Source of the DNA: a virus
Direction: 5' to 3' (one strand)
Virus record (IMG/VR): IMGVR_UViG_3300029286_001477
Span: 1-30,342 of that record
Length of the DNA stretch: 30,342 bases
Part shown: positions 6,361-15,294 of the stretch, piece by piece
Layout of the letters: every line of letters begins with the position of its first letter
How positions within the stretch are numbered: the first letter of the stretch is position 1
The notes under the pieces: model-generated
Told to the model about the DNA's origin: nothing
The model's database searches: none
Seen by the model: the letters and a program-made list of their open reading frames with translations, nothing else
Position numbers and translations under genes: made by a program

Positions 6361-7209
6361 ATGGGTATGACAAACATCAAGTCTGAAATCTGGGCGCAGC
6401 AGATCATCGCATTGCTTGCGACACGGCTCGTTGCCGAAGGTATCTGCAATCCCCACGTGGTGCCGTCTGCCAATGGCGACAAGTGCCACATCGTGGGCGC
6501 CGGTGAAGTCACCGTGGACGATTACGATTCGTCCGAGGACATCGAATATCAGGATCCGGACGACACGGATACCGAGTTCACGTATAACGTGGACAAGAAA
6601 TTCGCGCTGATGGTCCACGACAAAGACATCAAGCAGGCGGCCATCTCCTGGCAGGAGTTGTACGCCAGTCGTGGCGCCTACGGCCTGATCAAGGCCCTGG
6701 ATGCCAGCGTGTTCGCGGATCATGCCTCTGCTGGTCTGGACAGCTACGAAAGCTCCTCGACCCCCTGGCAGCTCGGCGCCGCCGGCGCGGATGTTCCGAA
6801 CCTGTTCGCCGCCCTGGCAAAACAGCTCAATGATGCCGACGCGCCCCAAGAAGGCCGGTACATTGTGCTGCCCCCGATTGGGATCCAGGCCATGCAGCTC
6901 TACCTGACCGGAAAGTCAACCGACTTCGGCAACCAGGTCCTGCTGAACGGCCAGATCGGCCGCTTCATGGGCTTCGACGTGCACATGTCGAACAACCTCA
7001 CCACCGCGGCCACCACCATTCACGCCCTCGCGGGAGTCAAGGGTGATGGAATCGCCTGGAAGGTGCAGATCGATCCGAACGACATCGAGAGCCTGCGCTC
7101 CGAAGGTCGCTTCGCCACGCTGATTCGCGGGCGCGTCCTGGCCGGACACAAGGTCTATCGGTCCGGCATCGTGGTCGACGTGAACCTGAACACCACGTTG
7201 CTGGCGTAA
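6361..7209 (+). CDS. Major capsid protein, HK97-fold type (inferred)
   Basis: The main shell protein is expected directly after the scaffold, and this 282-residue soluble protein fits. It shows an N-terminal helical arm (IKSEIWAQQIIALLATRLVAEG), an acidic loop (DDYDSSEDIEYQDPDDTD), an A-domain-like stretch with RYIVLPPIGIQAMQLYL, then IGRFMGFDVHMSNNL and the C-terminal RGRVLAGHKVYRSGIVVDV. These are usual landmarks of P22-like or related HK97-fold coats of about 280-350 residues. A very strong ribosome binding site (AAAAAAAGGAGATC) suggests high expression. ATG 6367 is an alternative start. A strong hairpin follows the gene. Confidence 0.8.
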   Translation: MGMTNIKSEIWAQQIIALLATRLVAEGICNPHVVPSANGDKCHIVGAGEVTVDDYDSSEDIEYQDPDDTDTEFTYNVDKKFALMVHDKDIKQAAISWQELYASRGAYGLIKALDASVFADHASAGLDSYESSSTPWQLGAAGADVPNLFAALAKQLNDADAPQEGRYIVLPPIGIQAMQLYLTGKSTDFGNQVLLNGQIGRFMGFDVHMSNNLTTAATTIHALAGVKGDGIAWKVQIDPNDIESLRSEGRFATLIRGRVLAGHKVYRSGIVVDVNLNTTLLA

Positions 7210-7231
7210 AAGCGCCGACAACACTGTAATC

Positions 7232-7259
7232 CCCGGGCCGGATTCAACTCCGGCCCGGG
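7232..7259 (+). other. Perfect 11-bp GC-rich hairpin after the capsid gene
   Basis: CCCGGGCCGGA (7232-7242) pairs perfectly with TCCGGCCCGGG (7249-7259) around the loop TTCAAC. No T-run follows, so transcription probably continues into 7288. A stable stem here could protect the upstream capsid mRNA from 3' exonucleases or weaken downstream expression. Confidence 0.75.
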
Positions 7260-7287
7260 CTACAGACGAAACCAGAAAGGCAATCCG

Positions 7288-7458
7288 ATGGATAACAAAA
7301 ACAAAAGCAAAGAGGCAACGCCGGAGAAAACTCCCGTTCTGATCAACATCGTGTGCGGCGAGCGGCGCCGGCAATGCGCCAAGGATGATTTCCCTTTCTT
7401 CAAGGCGCGCGGCTTTGAAAAGATCGAGAACGATTCCAAGGCCCCGTCGTTTGCATAA
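7288..7458 (+). CDS. Small hypothetical protein, 56 aa
   Basis: The product starts with a Lys-rich tail (MDNKNKSKEATPEKTPVLIN) followed by a compact segment with C23 and C30 and FPFFKARGFEKIEND. Short proteins of this kind, with a sequence like DFPFFKARGFEK, commonly follow the capsid gene in phages, but I know no function. AGAAAGG about six bases upstream is a moderate ribosome binding site. It is too short for many gene finders. Confidence 0.6.
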   Translation: MDNKNKSKEATPEKTPVLINIVCGERRRQCAKDDFPFFKARGFEKIENDSKAPSFA

Positions 7459-7541
7459 TCTTCCTACTCCGGCCATTCCCTCCGGAGCCCAACGGCCGGC
7501 CGCCGGTTACCTGGACCGTGCGGCTGGCTACTGAGGCAACA

Positions 7542-7937
7542 ATGGCGATCGACATCACCGGCGCAAATACTTACTTCGGCGTAACTGCTCACACCAAATC
7601 GGATATCTGGACAAAAATCCCACTGGCCCGGCGCATTGCCGCTATCGCGCACGCTACCCGGCTGATTCAAAACCGACTTGGTGACGCAGACATTGAAACA
7701 GATACCACGGAGGCGCGCGACTTCCCACGCCACGACGCCGCGGTCTATGAACAGGCTTTGTTTATACTAGAAACGGACGCAATGGATGCCGCACTTAAAG
7801 TGCAGATGATCAGCGAAAAACAAATCGGCTCGCTGGCCGCAAACCTTCGCGCGGTGCAATCGCTGCACAACGTTCTTGCTCCGGCTGCCATTGATTTCCT
7901 TTACGTTACGCGATCTGTCAGGCTTTCAAGAGGATAA
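7542..7937 (+). CDS. Head-tail adaptor (gp6/DnaT-like connector family)
   Basis: This 131-residue protein has the pattern typical of phage head-completion adaptors: early DITGANTYFGVTAHTKSDIW, then a helix with ARRIAAIAHATRLIQNRL, an acidic middle and long helices to the end. Such proteins dock under the portal ring and join head to tail. The position right after the capsid genes fits. I chose ATG 7542 (GAGG six bases upstream) over the in-frame GTG at 7518. The C-terminal tail LYVTRSVRLSRG runs up to the next start, which follows after one base. Confidence 0.65.
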   Translation: MAIDITGANTYFGVTAHTKSDIWTKIPLARRIAAIAHATRLIQNRLGDADIETDTTEARDFPRHDAAVYEQALFILETDAMDAALKVQMISEKQIGSLAANLRAVQSLHNVLAPAAIDFLYVTRSVRLSRG

Positions 7938-7938
7938 A

Positions 7939-8235
7939 ATGACGCTTAATATCTTGAAGATAATCAGTAAATCAAGAAACAGCTCGGTTGAAAAACAATC
8001 GGGCGTGATCGAAGCCGTTCCGCCGGCGACCGCAGGAAGAGCGGTAGAACGGAGCCGCCGGATAATCTACCTGATAACCCGATATGAAGGCGGTTCCCAA
8101 ACCGCTGCGTGGGCACTGGCCGATGAACTTGAAAAGGATCTGACGATCACCTGCGACGTTCTCCAAACTGAACCGTTCGTTTATTCCGTAGTAAGTAGTC
8201 AAAAAATAATCGGTGAATGGGGAGCTTGGGCTTAA
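7939..8235 (+). CDS. Hypothetical virion-region protein, 98 aa
   Basis: The start at ATG 7939 has AGAGGA upstream and leaves only one base after the previous stop. The protein begins with a basic stretch (MTLNILKIISKSRNSSVEKQ), then RRIIYLITRYEGGSQTAAWALADELEKD and a strand-rich end. Its size and location suit a head-closure or tail-completion protein, but no family is recognised. It overlaps the next gene as TAATG, indicating coupled translation. Confidence 0.6.
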   Translation: MTLNILKIISKSRNSSVEKQSGVIEAVPPATAGRAVERSRRIIYLITRYEGGSQTAAWALADELEKDLTITCDVLQTEPFVYSVVSSQKIIGEWGAWA

Positions 8236-8552
8236 TGAAATTCCTGGGTAGATATCTTTGGGGCGTAGCCCCGGGCATTGCAAAACGTCATTTCACGACC
8301 GCAAAGGTTGAACATGAAGATCTGTCGAACATGGCCCAGATTTTCAATAACGTCGAAATGAAAGCTATCCCACTGGCTGACACGCCGCGTATTGAAAAAG
8401 ACGGAATGAACTGGAAACTTTGTATTCCCTGCCAGGCGGGCGAACCAAAAGTTGTTGGAAAGAATAATGAAGTCCAAGTCCATTCGCGATATCAGGTCTG
8501 GGCATGGAATGGTTTCGTCTGGATCGCCGACTGGGTGAGAGCACACGCATGA
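8235..8552 (+). CDS. Hypothetical virion-region protein, 105 aa
   Basis: The ATG overlaps the preceding stop (TAATG). The product (MKFLGRYLWGVAPGIAKRHF...) is a mixed soluble protein with C68 and C71 (LCIPCQ) and a Trp-rich end (YQVWAWNGFVWIADWVRAH). Its stop overlaps the next ATG (ATGA 8549-8552). The tight coupling on both sides argues that it is made together with the proteins around it, probably as a connector or neck component. No family is recognised. Confidence 0.6.
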   Translation: MKFLGRYLWGVAPGIAKRHFTTAKVEHEDLSNMAQIFNNVEMKAIPLADTPRIEKDGMNWKLCIPCQAGEPKVVGKNNEVQVHSRYQVWAWNGFVWIADWVRAHA

Positions 8553-9484
8553 GCACGCCATTTACAAACCAAGCGGGGACGACCTGGCAAACAATGCTGG
8601 ACGAAATCACCTTGGCCTATTCTGAACGGCGTCAGGCCTTGGGCCAGTCCGCTTACACACCGGAAGATAGCAGGGACGTTCAATCGGTGGCGTATTGGGC
8701 GGAATTGCAAAACTGGCTGGAAACGAGCTGCGTTTCTTTCATTGATCACGTGAACGGCCCATTGACTTCTGCCGGGGATGAGTTCCTGTATTTCACGCTC
8801 GATAATTGGCGGGCAACGGCAGGACTTAATGCCACTGGCTTCCGCCGATCCGTGGATGGAATAACGATGCTCTACGGCCAGATGCAGGAGGGGGATGCCA
8901 TCGGCCCGTGGGTCTTCGAGGATTTACAGAAGGGGTTTGGGGCGTTGGAACTCACGGTTGAAAATGGAACCTGGACAGACAACGGAGAAATGTCCGTCCG
9001 GTCCGTAGTTGCTAATTGCGGGGGAACGAGTTGGGAAGGAGCAAAAAGGGAAGCTGAAATTGCGTGGGACTCAACGCCAAATTCTTTAGGAGGTGCGGGG
9101 GCGCCTGGAGCCCAAACGTCCGGTCACATCGAAATTATGATTCCAGAGGCCGGTATCTATCGGGCATATGCTTATCCAAGAGTTTCCTTGCCGGCATCAT
9201 TCACGTCACGCGCTATTGATTTATATTTGAAGGGTATTGCGCCTCATATTTGGAATACGCCAGGGATACTCGATTTTAATGGCGACGATGTTCAGGAAGA
9301 GTTGACTCATATCGGTTCCGTTGAAGCAACATCGGGTAATATCAACGCAATATTCGCGAAAGTCGGGCAAACACCGCAATCCGAAACTTATCCTACATGG
9401 TGCGAACCGCCGGCCTGGTCAAGTATTCGTGGATATACCGCTTGCCTGTTCAATTTGTTTCATTGGAACTTTACCAACGCCTGA
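8549..9484 (+). CDS. Hypothetical structural protein, 311 aa
   Basis: ATG 8549 is chosen because of the ATGA overlap; an earlier in-frame start at 8504 would lie deep in the upstream gene. The N-terminal 90 residues are helical (TTWQTMLDEITLAYSERRQA... YWAELQNWLETSCVSFIDHV). The rest is strand-rich with Gly, Trp and Tyr, including an NGTWTDNGEM turn and HIEIMIPEAGIYRAYAYPRV. This helix-then-beta layout suits a virion protein that anchors by its N-terminus. It has no signal peptide, unlike the genes further on. The family is unknown. Confidence 0.6.
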   Translation: MSTPFTNQAGTTWQTMLDEITLAYSERRQALGQSAYTPEDSRDVQSVAYWAELQNWLETSCVSFIDHVNGPLTSAGDEFLYFTLDNWRATAGLNATGFRRSVDGITMLYGQMQEGDAIGPWVFEDLQKGFGALELTVENGTWTDNGEMSVRSVVANCGGTSWEGAKREAEIAWDSTPNSLGGAGAPGAQTSGHIEIMIPEAGIYRAYAYPRVSLPASFTSRAIDLYLKGIAPHIWNTPGILDFNGDDVQEELTHIGSVEATSGNINAIFAKVGQTPQSETYPTWCEPPAWSSIRGYTACLFNLFHWNFTNA

Positions 9485-9492
9485 GGTGAACT

Positions 9493-10116
9493 ATGTCAGA
9501 CAAATATTCGCCAGTCGACATCGTCCTCGATGCCAACACCCGCAGCCGGCGCGTGATTGTTGGCTCATCGCTGGAACTTCCTGATATTACCCAACAAATC
9601 GATCTCTTCTATGGCGGCCAATATCTTTTCATAGCTCAGGTGTTCAAGGGGCTGCCTTCGATTCATTATGTGTTCACTGATAATACGGCGTTCTTCTGGG
9701 GCGCTCATTACCTTGAGCGCGATCCCGCATACCCAATCTCAAGCGTCAATTCTCAATTCCATATTCCCGGCGACTATATGTTCGATCCGGCAAAAGGCCT
9801 TCTCTGCTGGCGCGCTAACCTGGCAACAACTGAATTACTCGCGGCCATGACCGAAACGACGAATCCATCATTGCTTTTCCATAATGCGCTTTGGGCAATT
9901 CCCCCAAATGTTGACCCGGTCCCGATCGCATTTTGGGATAACTCGATTTGGCTGCCTTCCGTAAATGCCGCAACCGCCGAACCGGCCGCCACCCAATATG
10001 AGCGCCGTAAAGACGGTCGCACCCAAGTCCTTTTCGCAGATGGCAAATGGCGCACACGGTACGGCGTCCTGGTTGAAGGCAAACCTGCTGAGACTTGGGG
10101 AGATCCGGAGGACTGA
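9493..10116 (+). CDS. Hypothetical structural protein, 207 aa
   Basis: The start follows the previous stop by eight bases with a weak GAGGTGA site. The first half is beta-rich and contains ITQQIDLFYGGQYLFIAQVF and LPSIHYVFTDNTAFFWGAHY. The C-terminal 45 residues hold many charged residues (YERRKDGRTQVLFADGKWRT). No signal peptide or membrane segment is present. It probably belongs with the two or three genes before it as a tail or neck component. No family is recognised. Confidence 0.55.
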   Translation: MSDKYSPVDIVLDANTRSRRVIVGSSLELPDITQQIDLFYGGQYLFIAQVFKGLPSIHYVFTDNTAFFWGAHYLERDPAYPISSVNSQFHIPGDYMFDPAKGLLCWRANLATTELLAAMTETTNPSLLFHNALWAIPPNVDPVPIAFWDNSIWLPSVNAATAEPAATQYERRKDGRTQVLFADGKWRTRYGVLVEGKPAETWGDPED

Positions 10117-10133
10117 AGATAGAGCCACAGAAG

Positions 10134-10152
10134 TCAGAGATCAGAGATCAGA
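10134..10152 (+). repeat. Short tandem repeat before the collagen-like gene
   Basis: The unit TCAGAGA occurs twice in a row and is followed by the partial copy TCAGAAC. It lies in the 52-base gap before the ATG at 10169. Simple repeats like this arise by slippage and also flank dispersed repeat elements; here an inserted element lies only 30 bases downstream. Confidence 0.6.
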
Positions 10153-10168
10153 ACTTGAGGAATAAACC

Positions 10169-12490
10169 ATGATAAAAAAGACTCCTTTCCGTAGGACGTC
10201 CCGATTCACTGGGTCTCCCGATCGCCCAGTCCCCTTGTCCTCTTTTCCCCTCCTTGGTGGGGCCAGGGGTGGGTTCTTGATCTCCGTGCTGCTCCTGTTC
10301 CTGGCATTCATTCCGTGCACCGGGTTCGCAGACGCGCAATATATGAAATGGACCTTGATTCCTGTCACAAATTATCCGGGTGTGCCCTATGCCGCCGCAC
10401 TGGCGGAATTACAATCGGCACTTCCCGGTCGTGGTGCGCGATGGGGGGTCCAGGGATCAACCCTTGCCACAAATGTGTCTGGTTATCAAACCCCAACGAC
10501 TTGGGAAATCGGCAGTTCATACACCATTGAATTTACGGCTCAATCAAATTATTACAGGATGCTCTCATCAAATTTTGTGATGACGGCTGCCATTTCCTAT
10601 ACGAACTGGTACATGCCGTATTCAAACACGCTTTCGATTACGGCATCAGGGTTAACGGCGCCTGCCGCCTGGACATTATCCGGACCATCCGAATTCAACA
10701 ACTCCTTGGCCTATCGGGCTGCCGGCACAAACTCCATGGATATTGTTGCCGTGCCGACCGGGACATACTCAGTTACTTTCCTGCCAGTCGTCGGATATCA
10801 CTCACCAGGCACAATCACCAGCGAAATCACCGCAACCAATCCGATAGTCAACACTATTGCCGGCACCTATTCACTTTCGTCCAATTCTTTGACCGTTCGA
10901 TTCCAACCGCCAGCCACCCAGCCTACAGCAAAGTATTGGGTGGATAATGTCGCTTTCCCGACTCTATTGGGGCCGTTTGGGCATAACATTCTGGCATCCT
11001 TGGCCGTATCAAATGATTATACCGTGACTTTCGGCGCGGTGCGCGGATATCAATTTGCGGCCTCGACGACGTTGACCAATTTCGTTGACGCTCGCATCCT
11101 TACCAATACTTTTATTCCGTATTCCAACAGCCTTGCCGTTGCCGTGGTCGGGAACACAAGCGGATCAAACTGCGTCTGGACCCTGGCCGGCCCGGACGAG
11201 TTCACGAATGCCGTCAGCTATGGCACAACGTTTACCAACTCATTCACGGTGTCGGGGATCCCGACCGGGCTTTACACGGTCACCTTCCCGGCAATTATCG
11301 GCTATTCCGCGCCGGCCGCAGCCGCTACCAACATCACCGGGGATAGTCCGCTGATCAATAGCATGACCGGAACCTATGCCAGCGTGATCTGGGGCACAAA
11401 CACCAGCACGAATACGCCGGCAACAAATTTCCCGGCCTCTACCAACGCCATCACGCTCATGGTGGATACCAATGGCCTATTCAAGACGCCCAGCAGGGAA
11501 AAGATCATTGAGGCGAATGGTCTTTTGACTATTGACGGAACAAATCTTGCCACGGGTCCACAGGGTCCAGCAGGTAGTAACGGGGCAGCTGGTGCCCAAG
11601 GTCCGCAGGGCATCCAGGGCCCCCAAGGTCCACCAGGATCAAATGGCATAAACGGCGCCACAGGGCCACAAGGTCCTGCTGGTACGAACGGCACAACTGG
11701 CGCTCAAGGCCCGCAGGGAATTCAGGGCCCGCAAGGTCCGGCCGGGAGTAATGGAATAGATGGCGCAGTTGGCCCACAGGGTCCGCCAGGAACAAACGGG
11801 GCCACAGGAGCCCAGGGGCCTCAAGGAGTGCCGGGGTCAAATGGCGTTGACGGCGCGGTCGGCCCGCAAGGCCCGGCAGGTACGAATGGGGCGGATGGCG
11901 CCACGGGCCCACAGGGACCGGCAGGTTCTAACGGCGTTGATGGCGCAGTCGGGCCACAAGGCCCGGCAGGTCCCGTGACAAATCGGATTGTTACCTACCT
12001 GGGAATCACGTACACCATCACGAACGATCCGACGGCAAGCGGGGACGTGCTCAAATTCGATCCCACCTCCAGCAACGCCTGGTTTGCTGCAGTTGGCGGC
12101 GCTGTCGGCGATCTGTCGTCCACCCAGATTGTCACCCGCATTGTGTCTTTTTCCGGCGTGGATTTTGATTCTCTTGTCGGCACAAATAGCCCGGATGACC
12201 TGTATCAGTTCTCGCTGACGATCGCCACCAACCCCGCCTTCACCGGCACGACTGTTTCCTTCCAGTCTACCAATAATCCCGCCGCCTGGTTCTACTGGAA
12301 CGGCGCACAATTTGAAGATATGGAATACGGAGAATTGCCGCACCTCTATCTTAATAGTTACCAGGCGCGCGTGTTCTATGCCTGGACAAACTCGATCCGG
12401 GGCGACACGTATTATTGCCGGGGCTATATCATCAACTCCGATCTGTTGTCCGTTATAAACATTGTCAATAAAGTACTGGAGCCCAAATGA
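10169..12490 (+). CDS. Exported collagen-like fibre protein, 773 aa
   Basis: The N-terminus carries a signal peptide interrupted by a foreign 32-residue block (residues 5-36): MIKK precedes it and [20 protein letters not shown] follows. After the signal come two similar beta domains (about 145-235 and 315-405) sharing the pattern [48 protein letters not shown] and a final GTY, like PEGA or carboxypeptidase-regulatory folds. Residues about 461-603 are an uninterrupted collagen-type G-X-Y run, then a beta-rich C-terminal domain of about 170 residues. This suits a trimeric adhesive fibre. GAGGAA nine bases upstream supports ATG 10169. Its TGA overlaps the next ATG. Fibres are normal in phages; exported ones are not. 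Confidence 0.75.
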   Translation: MIKKTPFRRTSRFTGSPDRPVPLSSFPLLGGARGGFLISVLLLFLAFIPCTGFADAQYMKWTLIPVTNYPGVPYAAALAELQSALPGRGARWGVQGSTLATNVSGYQTPTTWEIGSSYTIEFTAQSNYYRMLSSNFVMTAAISYTNWYMPYSNTLSITASGLTAPAAWTLSGPSEFNNSLAYRAAGTNSMDIVAVPTGTYSVTFLPVVGYHSPGTITSEITATNPIVNTIAGTYSLSSNSLTVRFQPPATQPTAKYWVDNVAFPTLLGPFGHNILASLAVSNDYTVTFGAVRGYQFAASTTLTNFVDARILTNTFIPYSNSLAVAVVGNTSGSNCVWTLAGPDEFTNAVSYGTTFTNSFTVSGIPTGLYTVTFPAIIGYSAPAAAATNITGDSPLINSMTGTYASVIWGTNTSTNTPATNFPASTNAITLMVDTNGLFKTPSREKIIEANGLLTIDGTNLATGPQGPAGSNGAAGAQGPQGIQGPQGPPGSNGINGATGPQGPAGTNGTTGAQGPQGIQGPQGPAGSNGIDGAVGPQGPPGTNGATGAQGPQGVPGSNGVDGAVGPQGPAGTNGADGATGPQGPAGSNGVDGAVGPQGPAGPVTNRIVTYLGITYTITNDPTASGDVLKFDPTSSNAWFAAVGGAVGDLSSTQIVTRIVSFSGVDFDSLVGTNSPDDLYQFSLTIATNPAFTGTTVSFQSTNNPAAWFYWNGAQFEDMEYGELPHLYLNSYQARVFYAWTNSIRGDTYYCRGYIINSDLLSVINIVNKVLEPK
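10181..10276 (+). repeat. Apparent repeat element inserted in frame in the signal-peptide region
   Basis: This 96-base block is exactly 32 codons. It translates to a Pro/Arg-rich, unhydrophobic stretch ([16 protein letters not shown]... [12 protein letters not shown]) that separates MIKK from a perfect hydrophobic signal core. It contains ACTGGG/CCCAGT inverted arms (10208-10213 and 10225-10230) and CCCC(N8)GGGG-type pairing. The end, coding for [10 protein letters not shown], resembles widespread intergenic palindromic repeats of bacterial chromosomes. Boundaries are inferred from the restored signal peptide. Confidence 0.6.
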
Positions 12491-13530
12491 AAATAATCCT
12501 GATTATTGCAGTTTGCACATTGGCGTGTTTCCGGCTAGAAGCGCAGGATACTCTGACGCAACGCCTGATCAAATATGCGAGACACGATGCGCCGAACACC
12601 GAAATCCTTCCAAACATTTCCAAGTCATTATATCCCGCAACAACGGTTTTCACTTATCATGACTATGAGGTTTTGGAATGGTGGAATGCGATGTTGGAGA
12701 ACGTGGAGGGTGAAACGTCACGCGCGAAACGCAATATGCCCGACATAAGTGACTTGTGTATGATTGGCCAGGTCGTCACCCCGCAAACGGAGGCGGAGCA
12801 GGAAAATCAGGATGCCGAAATAGCTTGGTTCGGGAACCATGGTTTCAACGGTGCGTTACTGGTTTGGAAAGGCGAGCCGCCCGAAAAACTGGCGGCAATC
12901 GCCCGGAAACTCCACGCTCAAGAATGGCGACTTGCCTGGACGTTCGGCCCGGAAGAGTCCAAAGAAGATAATGTCTATGTGAATCCTCTAAAATATGTCG
13001 AAGCTTGCCGATTAATACTCCCGTATTGCTCTTTCGTTATCCCGGCTTTCCGCAAAGCGACAATTACTCATTTTTCGCAAGTGGAAGATGCCGATCGGTA
13101 TCGGAGAATCCTGATTGACCTTATCCGAGAAGCGGCGCCGGATATTCCGATCATGGGCGAAACGACTCTCCGCGCCGCCAATTCCTATTCGTTGCTGTCC
13201 GGCACGCACGCAGAGACGGCCGGAACAATCGTTTTCGAAGCGACGTATGCCGATTATCGGATGGATAAGGTTGTTAAGTATCTGCGAGCGCAACGGATCG
13301 CTGAGCCGTATCTATTTCTCATTACCGGAACAAAGCCATATTACGAACGTCGCACATTGGGATGGGATTGCGATCTGCCGTCGATGTGGCGATACAACAT
13401 GGCAACGTGTGAAGTAATCAACCAGATAAAAAAGGCCGCGTTAGTTCTGGCCGGGGGAGGAGGTGGAACAAGACGATTGTGGGAAAAGGATTTGTCGGAT
13501 GACCTAACCAAAACAACCTGGCGCAAATAA
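12487..13530 (+). CDS. Exported protein, possible TIM-barrel or glycosidase-like, 347 aa
   Basis: The N-terminus [20 protein letters not shown] is a signal peptide. The mature protein alternates strands and helices in a barrel-like way: [11 protein letters not shown], then [68 protein letters not shown] and [12 protein letters not shown]. Acidic residues at strand ends (the GPEES, GETT and FEATY segments) are where a glycosidase would have its catalytic pair, so a surface-polysaccharide enzyme is possible but unproven. Its start overlaps the collagen-like gene (ATGA), suggesting that the two are made and exported together. No named family is recognised. Confidence 0.6.
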   Translation: MKIILIIAVCTLACFRLEAQDTLTQRLIKYARHDAPNTEILPNISKSLYPATTVFTYHDYEVLEWWNAMLENVEGETSRAKRNMPDISDLCMIGQVVTPQTEAEQENQDAEIAWFGNHGFNGALLVWKGEPPEKLAAIARKLHAQEWRLAWTFGPEESKEDNVYVNPLKYVEACRLILPYCSFVIPAFRKATITHFSQVEDADRYRRILIDLIREAAPDIPIMGETTLRAANSYSLLSGTHAETAGTIVFEATYADYRMDKVVKYLRAQRIAEPYLFLITGTKPYYERRTLGWDCDLPSMWRYNMATCEVINQIKKAALVLAGGGGGTRRLWEKDLSDDLTKTTWRK

Positions 13531-13555
13531 GCGCCTCAAATCGAGGAGACCGAGA

Positions 13556-14302
13556 ATGAAGATGATGAAAATGTTGGTTCTGATTGTTGTCGCGCTTGTG
13601 GCGACGATCAATCTGGCGGTCAGTGCGGAAGTTGCCGCCAACCCGTCAGTCGCCGCTTATTTCAATGCGGCCGCCTTGGAAAAAGCCAAACAAGAAGCGA
13701 GTGCGAAAGCTAATGCGGAAATAGCTCTCGCCGTGAAGTTGGCGACCGCCAGAGAACAGGCCATAGCAGAATCCAAGTTCAACGAAGCCGAAGCCATCCG
13801 GGCAAAGGCCGCAAAGGAAGCCAGCGACCTGGCGGCAGCCAAAGCCAATGCCAAGGACCAGGCGGACAAAGAAGCCGCGTACTTGGCCAAGCAAAAGGCA
13901 GATGCCGAAGCCGCAGCCAAGGCCAAAGCCGCCGTAATTGCCAAAGCCAAGCAGGAAGCGGAGGCTAAAGCCATCGCCGAGTATGCCGCCAAGAAAGCAC
14001 AAGCAGAGAAGGATGCTGCGCTGGCAAAAGCTCAAGCGGTGGAACTGGCCGCATTGGCGGAAAAGGCAAAGGCGATTAACCAGGTGCTGGAGAAAGCCAA
14101 AGCCGACCTGGCGGCAATCGAAAAAGAAAAGACCACCAAACAGGCGGCGGAAACCGCCAGGCAATCGGCCCAACAAGCGGCGGAACAGGCCGAAATTCAA
14201 AAAGCTGCCGCAGATGCCAAAGAGAAGGCTGAACTGGCCGCAATTATTAAACCCGCCCAGGATGCGGCGGAAGCGAGCCTTAAAGCGGCTCCCGGCAAAT
14301 AA
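13556..14302 (+). CDS. Exported Ala/Lys-rich helical rod protein, 248 aa
   Basis: Residues 1-24 (MKMMKMLVLIVVALVATINL...VSA) form a signal peptide. Nearly all the rest is an uninterrupted Ala, Lys, Glu and Gln-rich helix of about 200 residues, with AKAKA-type and KQEAEAKAIAEYA-type near-repeats, like the rod of TolA. It probably spans a long distance as a single helix or coiled coil in the periplasm or outside the cell. Its low complexity means similarity to TolA-like proteins may come from composition only. A CGAGGAG site precedes the start. It follows the glycosidase-like gene by 25 bases in the exported-protein cluster. Confidence 0.65.
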   Translation: MKMMKMLVLIVVALVATINLAVSAEVAANPSVAAYFNAAALEKAKQEASAKANAEIALAVKLATAREQAIAESKFNEAEAIRAKAAKEASDLAAAKANAKDQADKEAAYLAKQKADAEAAAKAKAAVIAKAKQEAEAKAIAEYAAKKAQAEKDAALAKAQAVELAALAEKAKAINQVLEKAKADLAAIEKEKTTKQAAETARQSAQQAAEQAEIQKAAADAKEKAELAAIIKPAQDAAEASLKAAPGK

Positions 14303-14345
14303 CCGTCTCGAATCGTAAACACCCAAGCCAGGAGGGGAGAGAATC

Positions 14346-14945
14346 ATGCGTAGAAATATTATCACAATCATTATAGGCGCGACATTAATCTCCCTCTCCT
14401 GCGCCTGGTTCTACGGTCCGGGGAATCTCACCGGCAAACGCGTTTATATCACCAGCTGCAACTACTACGACACGTTGTCGCCAACAAACAACTTTGATTA
14501 CGGCGATACCAACGCCGCCATCACGGAACGCGTTGGAGGATTCAGCGCTGCCAATGCGTTTATCGTAGGCTACCCGACCACGTTTGGGGTCATGTTGGAG
14601 TGGGATCTGGCAAAGGTTTATCTTTCAGCCACACTCCAGTATTTCCAAGGCACGAATTCCGGGGCGTCTGCGAACTGGATCACCATCGGAACGATTACAA
14701 ATTCGGTTGAAAAAGCCGAGGGCAAGGAAGGCGCGCATTTTGGGTTGATTACCTGGTATCCGCCGGCAAACACCAACGTGGAGTATCTGGTGCGCATTTA
14801 TGCGGTCGGAACCGCGGATGGTTACGAAACCAATTGGATCTCATCCGATCTGTCCGCCACCAACATAGACTCACATGGCGACGGCAATACCTGGTCTGAC
14901 TGGTCGGTTGTGGGCATAAAAGTAATTCCTGTAAAATGTTTTTAA
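14346..14945 (+). CDS. Exported beta-rich protein, 199 aa
   Basis: The N-terminus MRRNIITIIIGATLISLSCA is a signal peptide. The Cys at residue 19 might be a lipid site, though the preceding SLS is not a standard lipobox. The mature part is rich in Asn, Thr, Gly and aromatics (ISTC-like ITSCNYYDTLSPTNNFDYGD, and NVEYLVRIYAVGTADGYETN), like a jelly-roll or fibronectin-type beta sandwich. It is the fourth exported protein in a row. AGGAGGGGAGA upstream gives a strong start. The function is unknown; a surface-binding module is a reasonable guess. Confidence 0.6.
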   Translation: MRRNIITIIIGATLISLSCAWFYGPGNLTGKRVYITSCNYYDTLSPTNNFDYGDTNAAITERVGGFSAANAFIVGYPTTFGVMLEWDLAKVYLSATLQYFQGTNSGASANWITIGTITNSVEKAEGKEGAHFGLITWYPPANTNVEYLVRIYAVGTADGYETNWISSDLSATNIDSHGDGNTWSDWSVVGIKVIPVKCF

Positions 14946-14972
14946 CAATAACCCAAAAGGCTGGTTAACGAT

Positions 14973-15293
14973 ATGAGCAACCGGGGTAGAATTAAAATTG
15001 AACTGAATATAGCTACGGGCCTGCTTACACTCGCGATCATCTGCATTGGCGCAATATCCTGTTACGCCCAGATCGAACACCTGACTCCCGCAAACGTTGA
15101 AAAGATTGCCACCATGCCGTCAACCAGCCTACTTGCTCTCATAACAATTCTATCGCTGATCCTGACGGCCTACCTAATCCGTTTGTTGTTTTCTAAACTA
15201 CTGACGGCTCTGGACGAGAACACAAAATCGAATACGAACATGGCACGTCTGCTCGCGGAACGTCCGTGCATCAGGAATCCGAAAAACGATTGA
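14973..15293 (+). CDS. Two-TM membrane protein, holin candidate, 106 aa
   Basis: Two hydrophobic segments are clear: residues 14-33 (ATGLLTLAIICIGAISCYAQ) and about 52-72 (SLLALITILSLILTAYLIRLL). A short basic N-terminus and a charged soluble tail (ALDENTKSNTNMARLL) complete it. Two TM segments, about 100 residues and a place just before a peptidase gene match class II holins, which make the inner-membrane lesion at lysis. The first segment could also be a cleaved signal peptide, leaving a one-TM protein such as an inner-membrane spanin, but there is little coiled coil. No homologue is named. Confidence 0.5.
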   Translation: MSNRGRIKIELNIATGLLTLAIICIGAISCYAQIEHLTPANVEKIATMPSTSLLALITILSLILTAYLIRLLFSKLLTALDENTKSNTNMARLLAERPCIRNPKND

Positions 15294-15294
15294 G

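Noticed and set aside
11374-12343. Minus-strand and other-frame ORFs opposite the collagen run
   Set aside because: They arise from the periodic GGN-CCN-CAN composition of the collagen repeats and have no start signals.
13646-14371. Long minus-strand ORF opposite the Ala/Lys-rich gene (241 codons)
   Set aside because: It mirrors the GCC/AAG/GAA-rich codons of the plus-strand gene, giving Phe/Gly/Leu/Arg low complexity; the plus strand has a signal peptide and a ribosome binding site.
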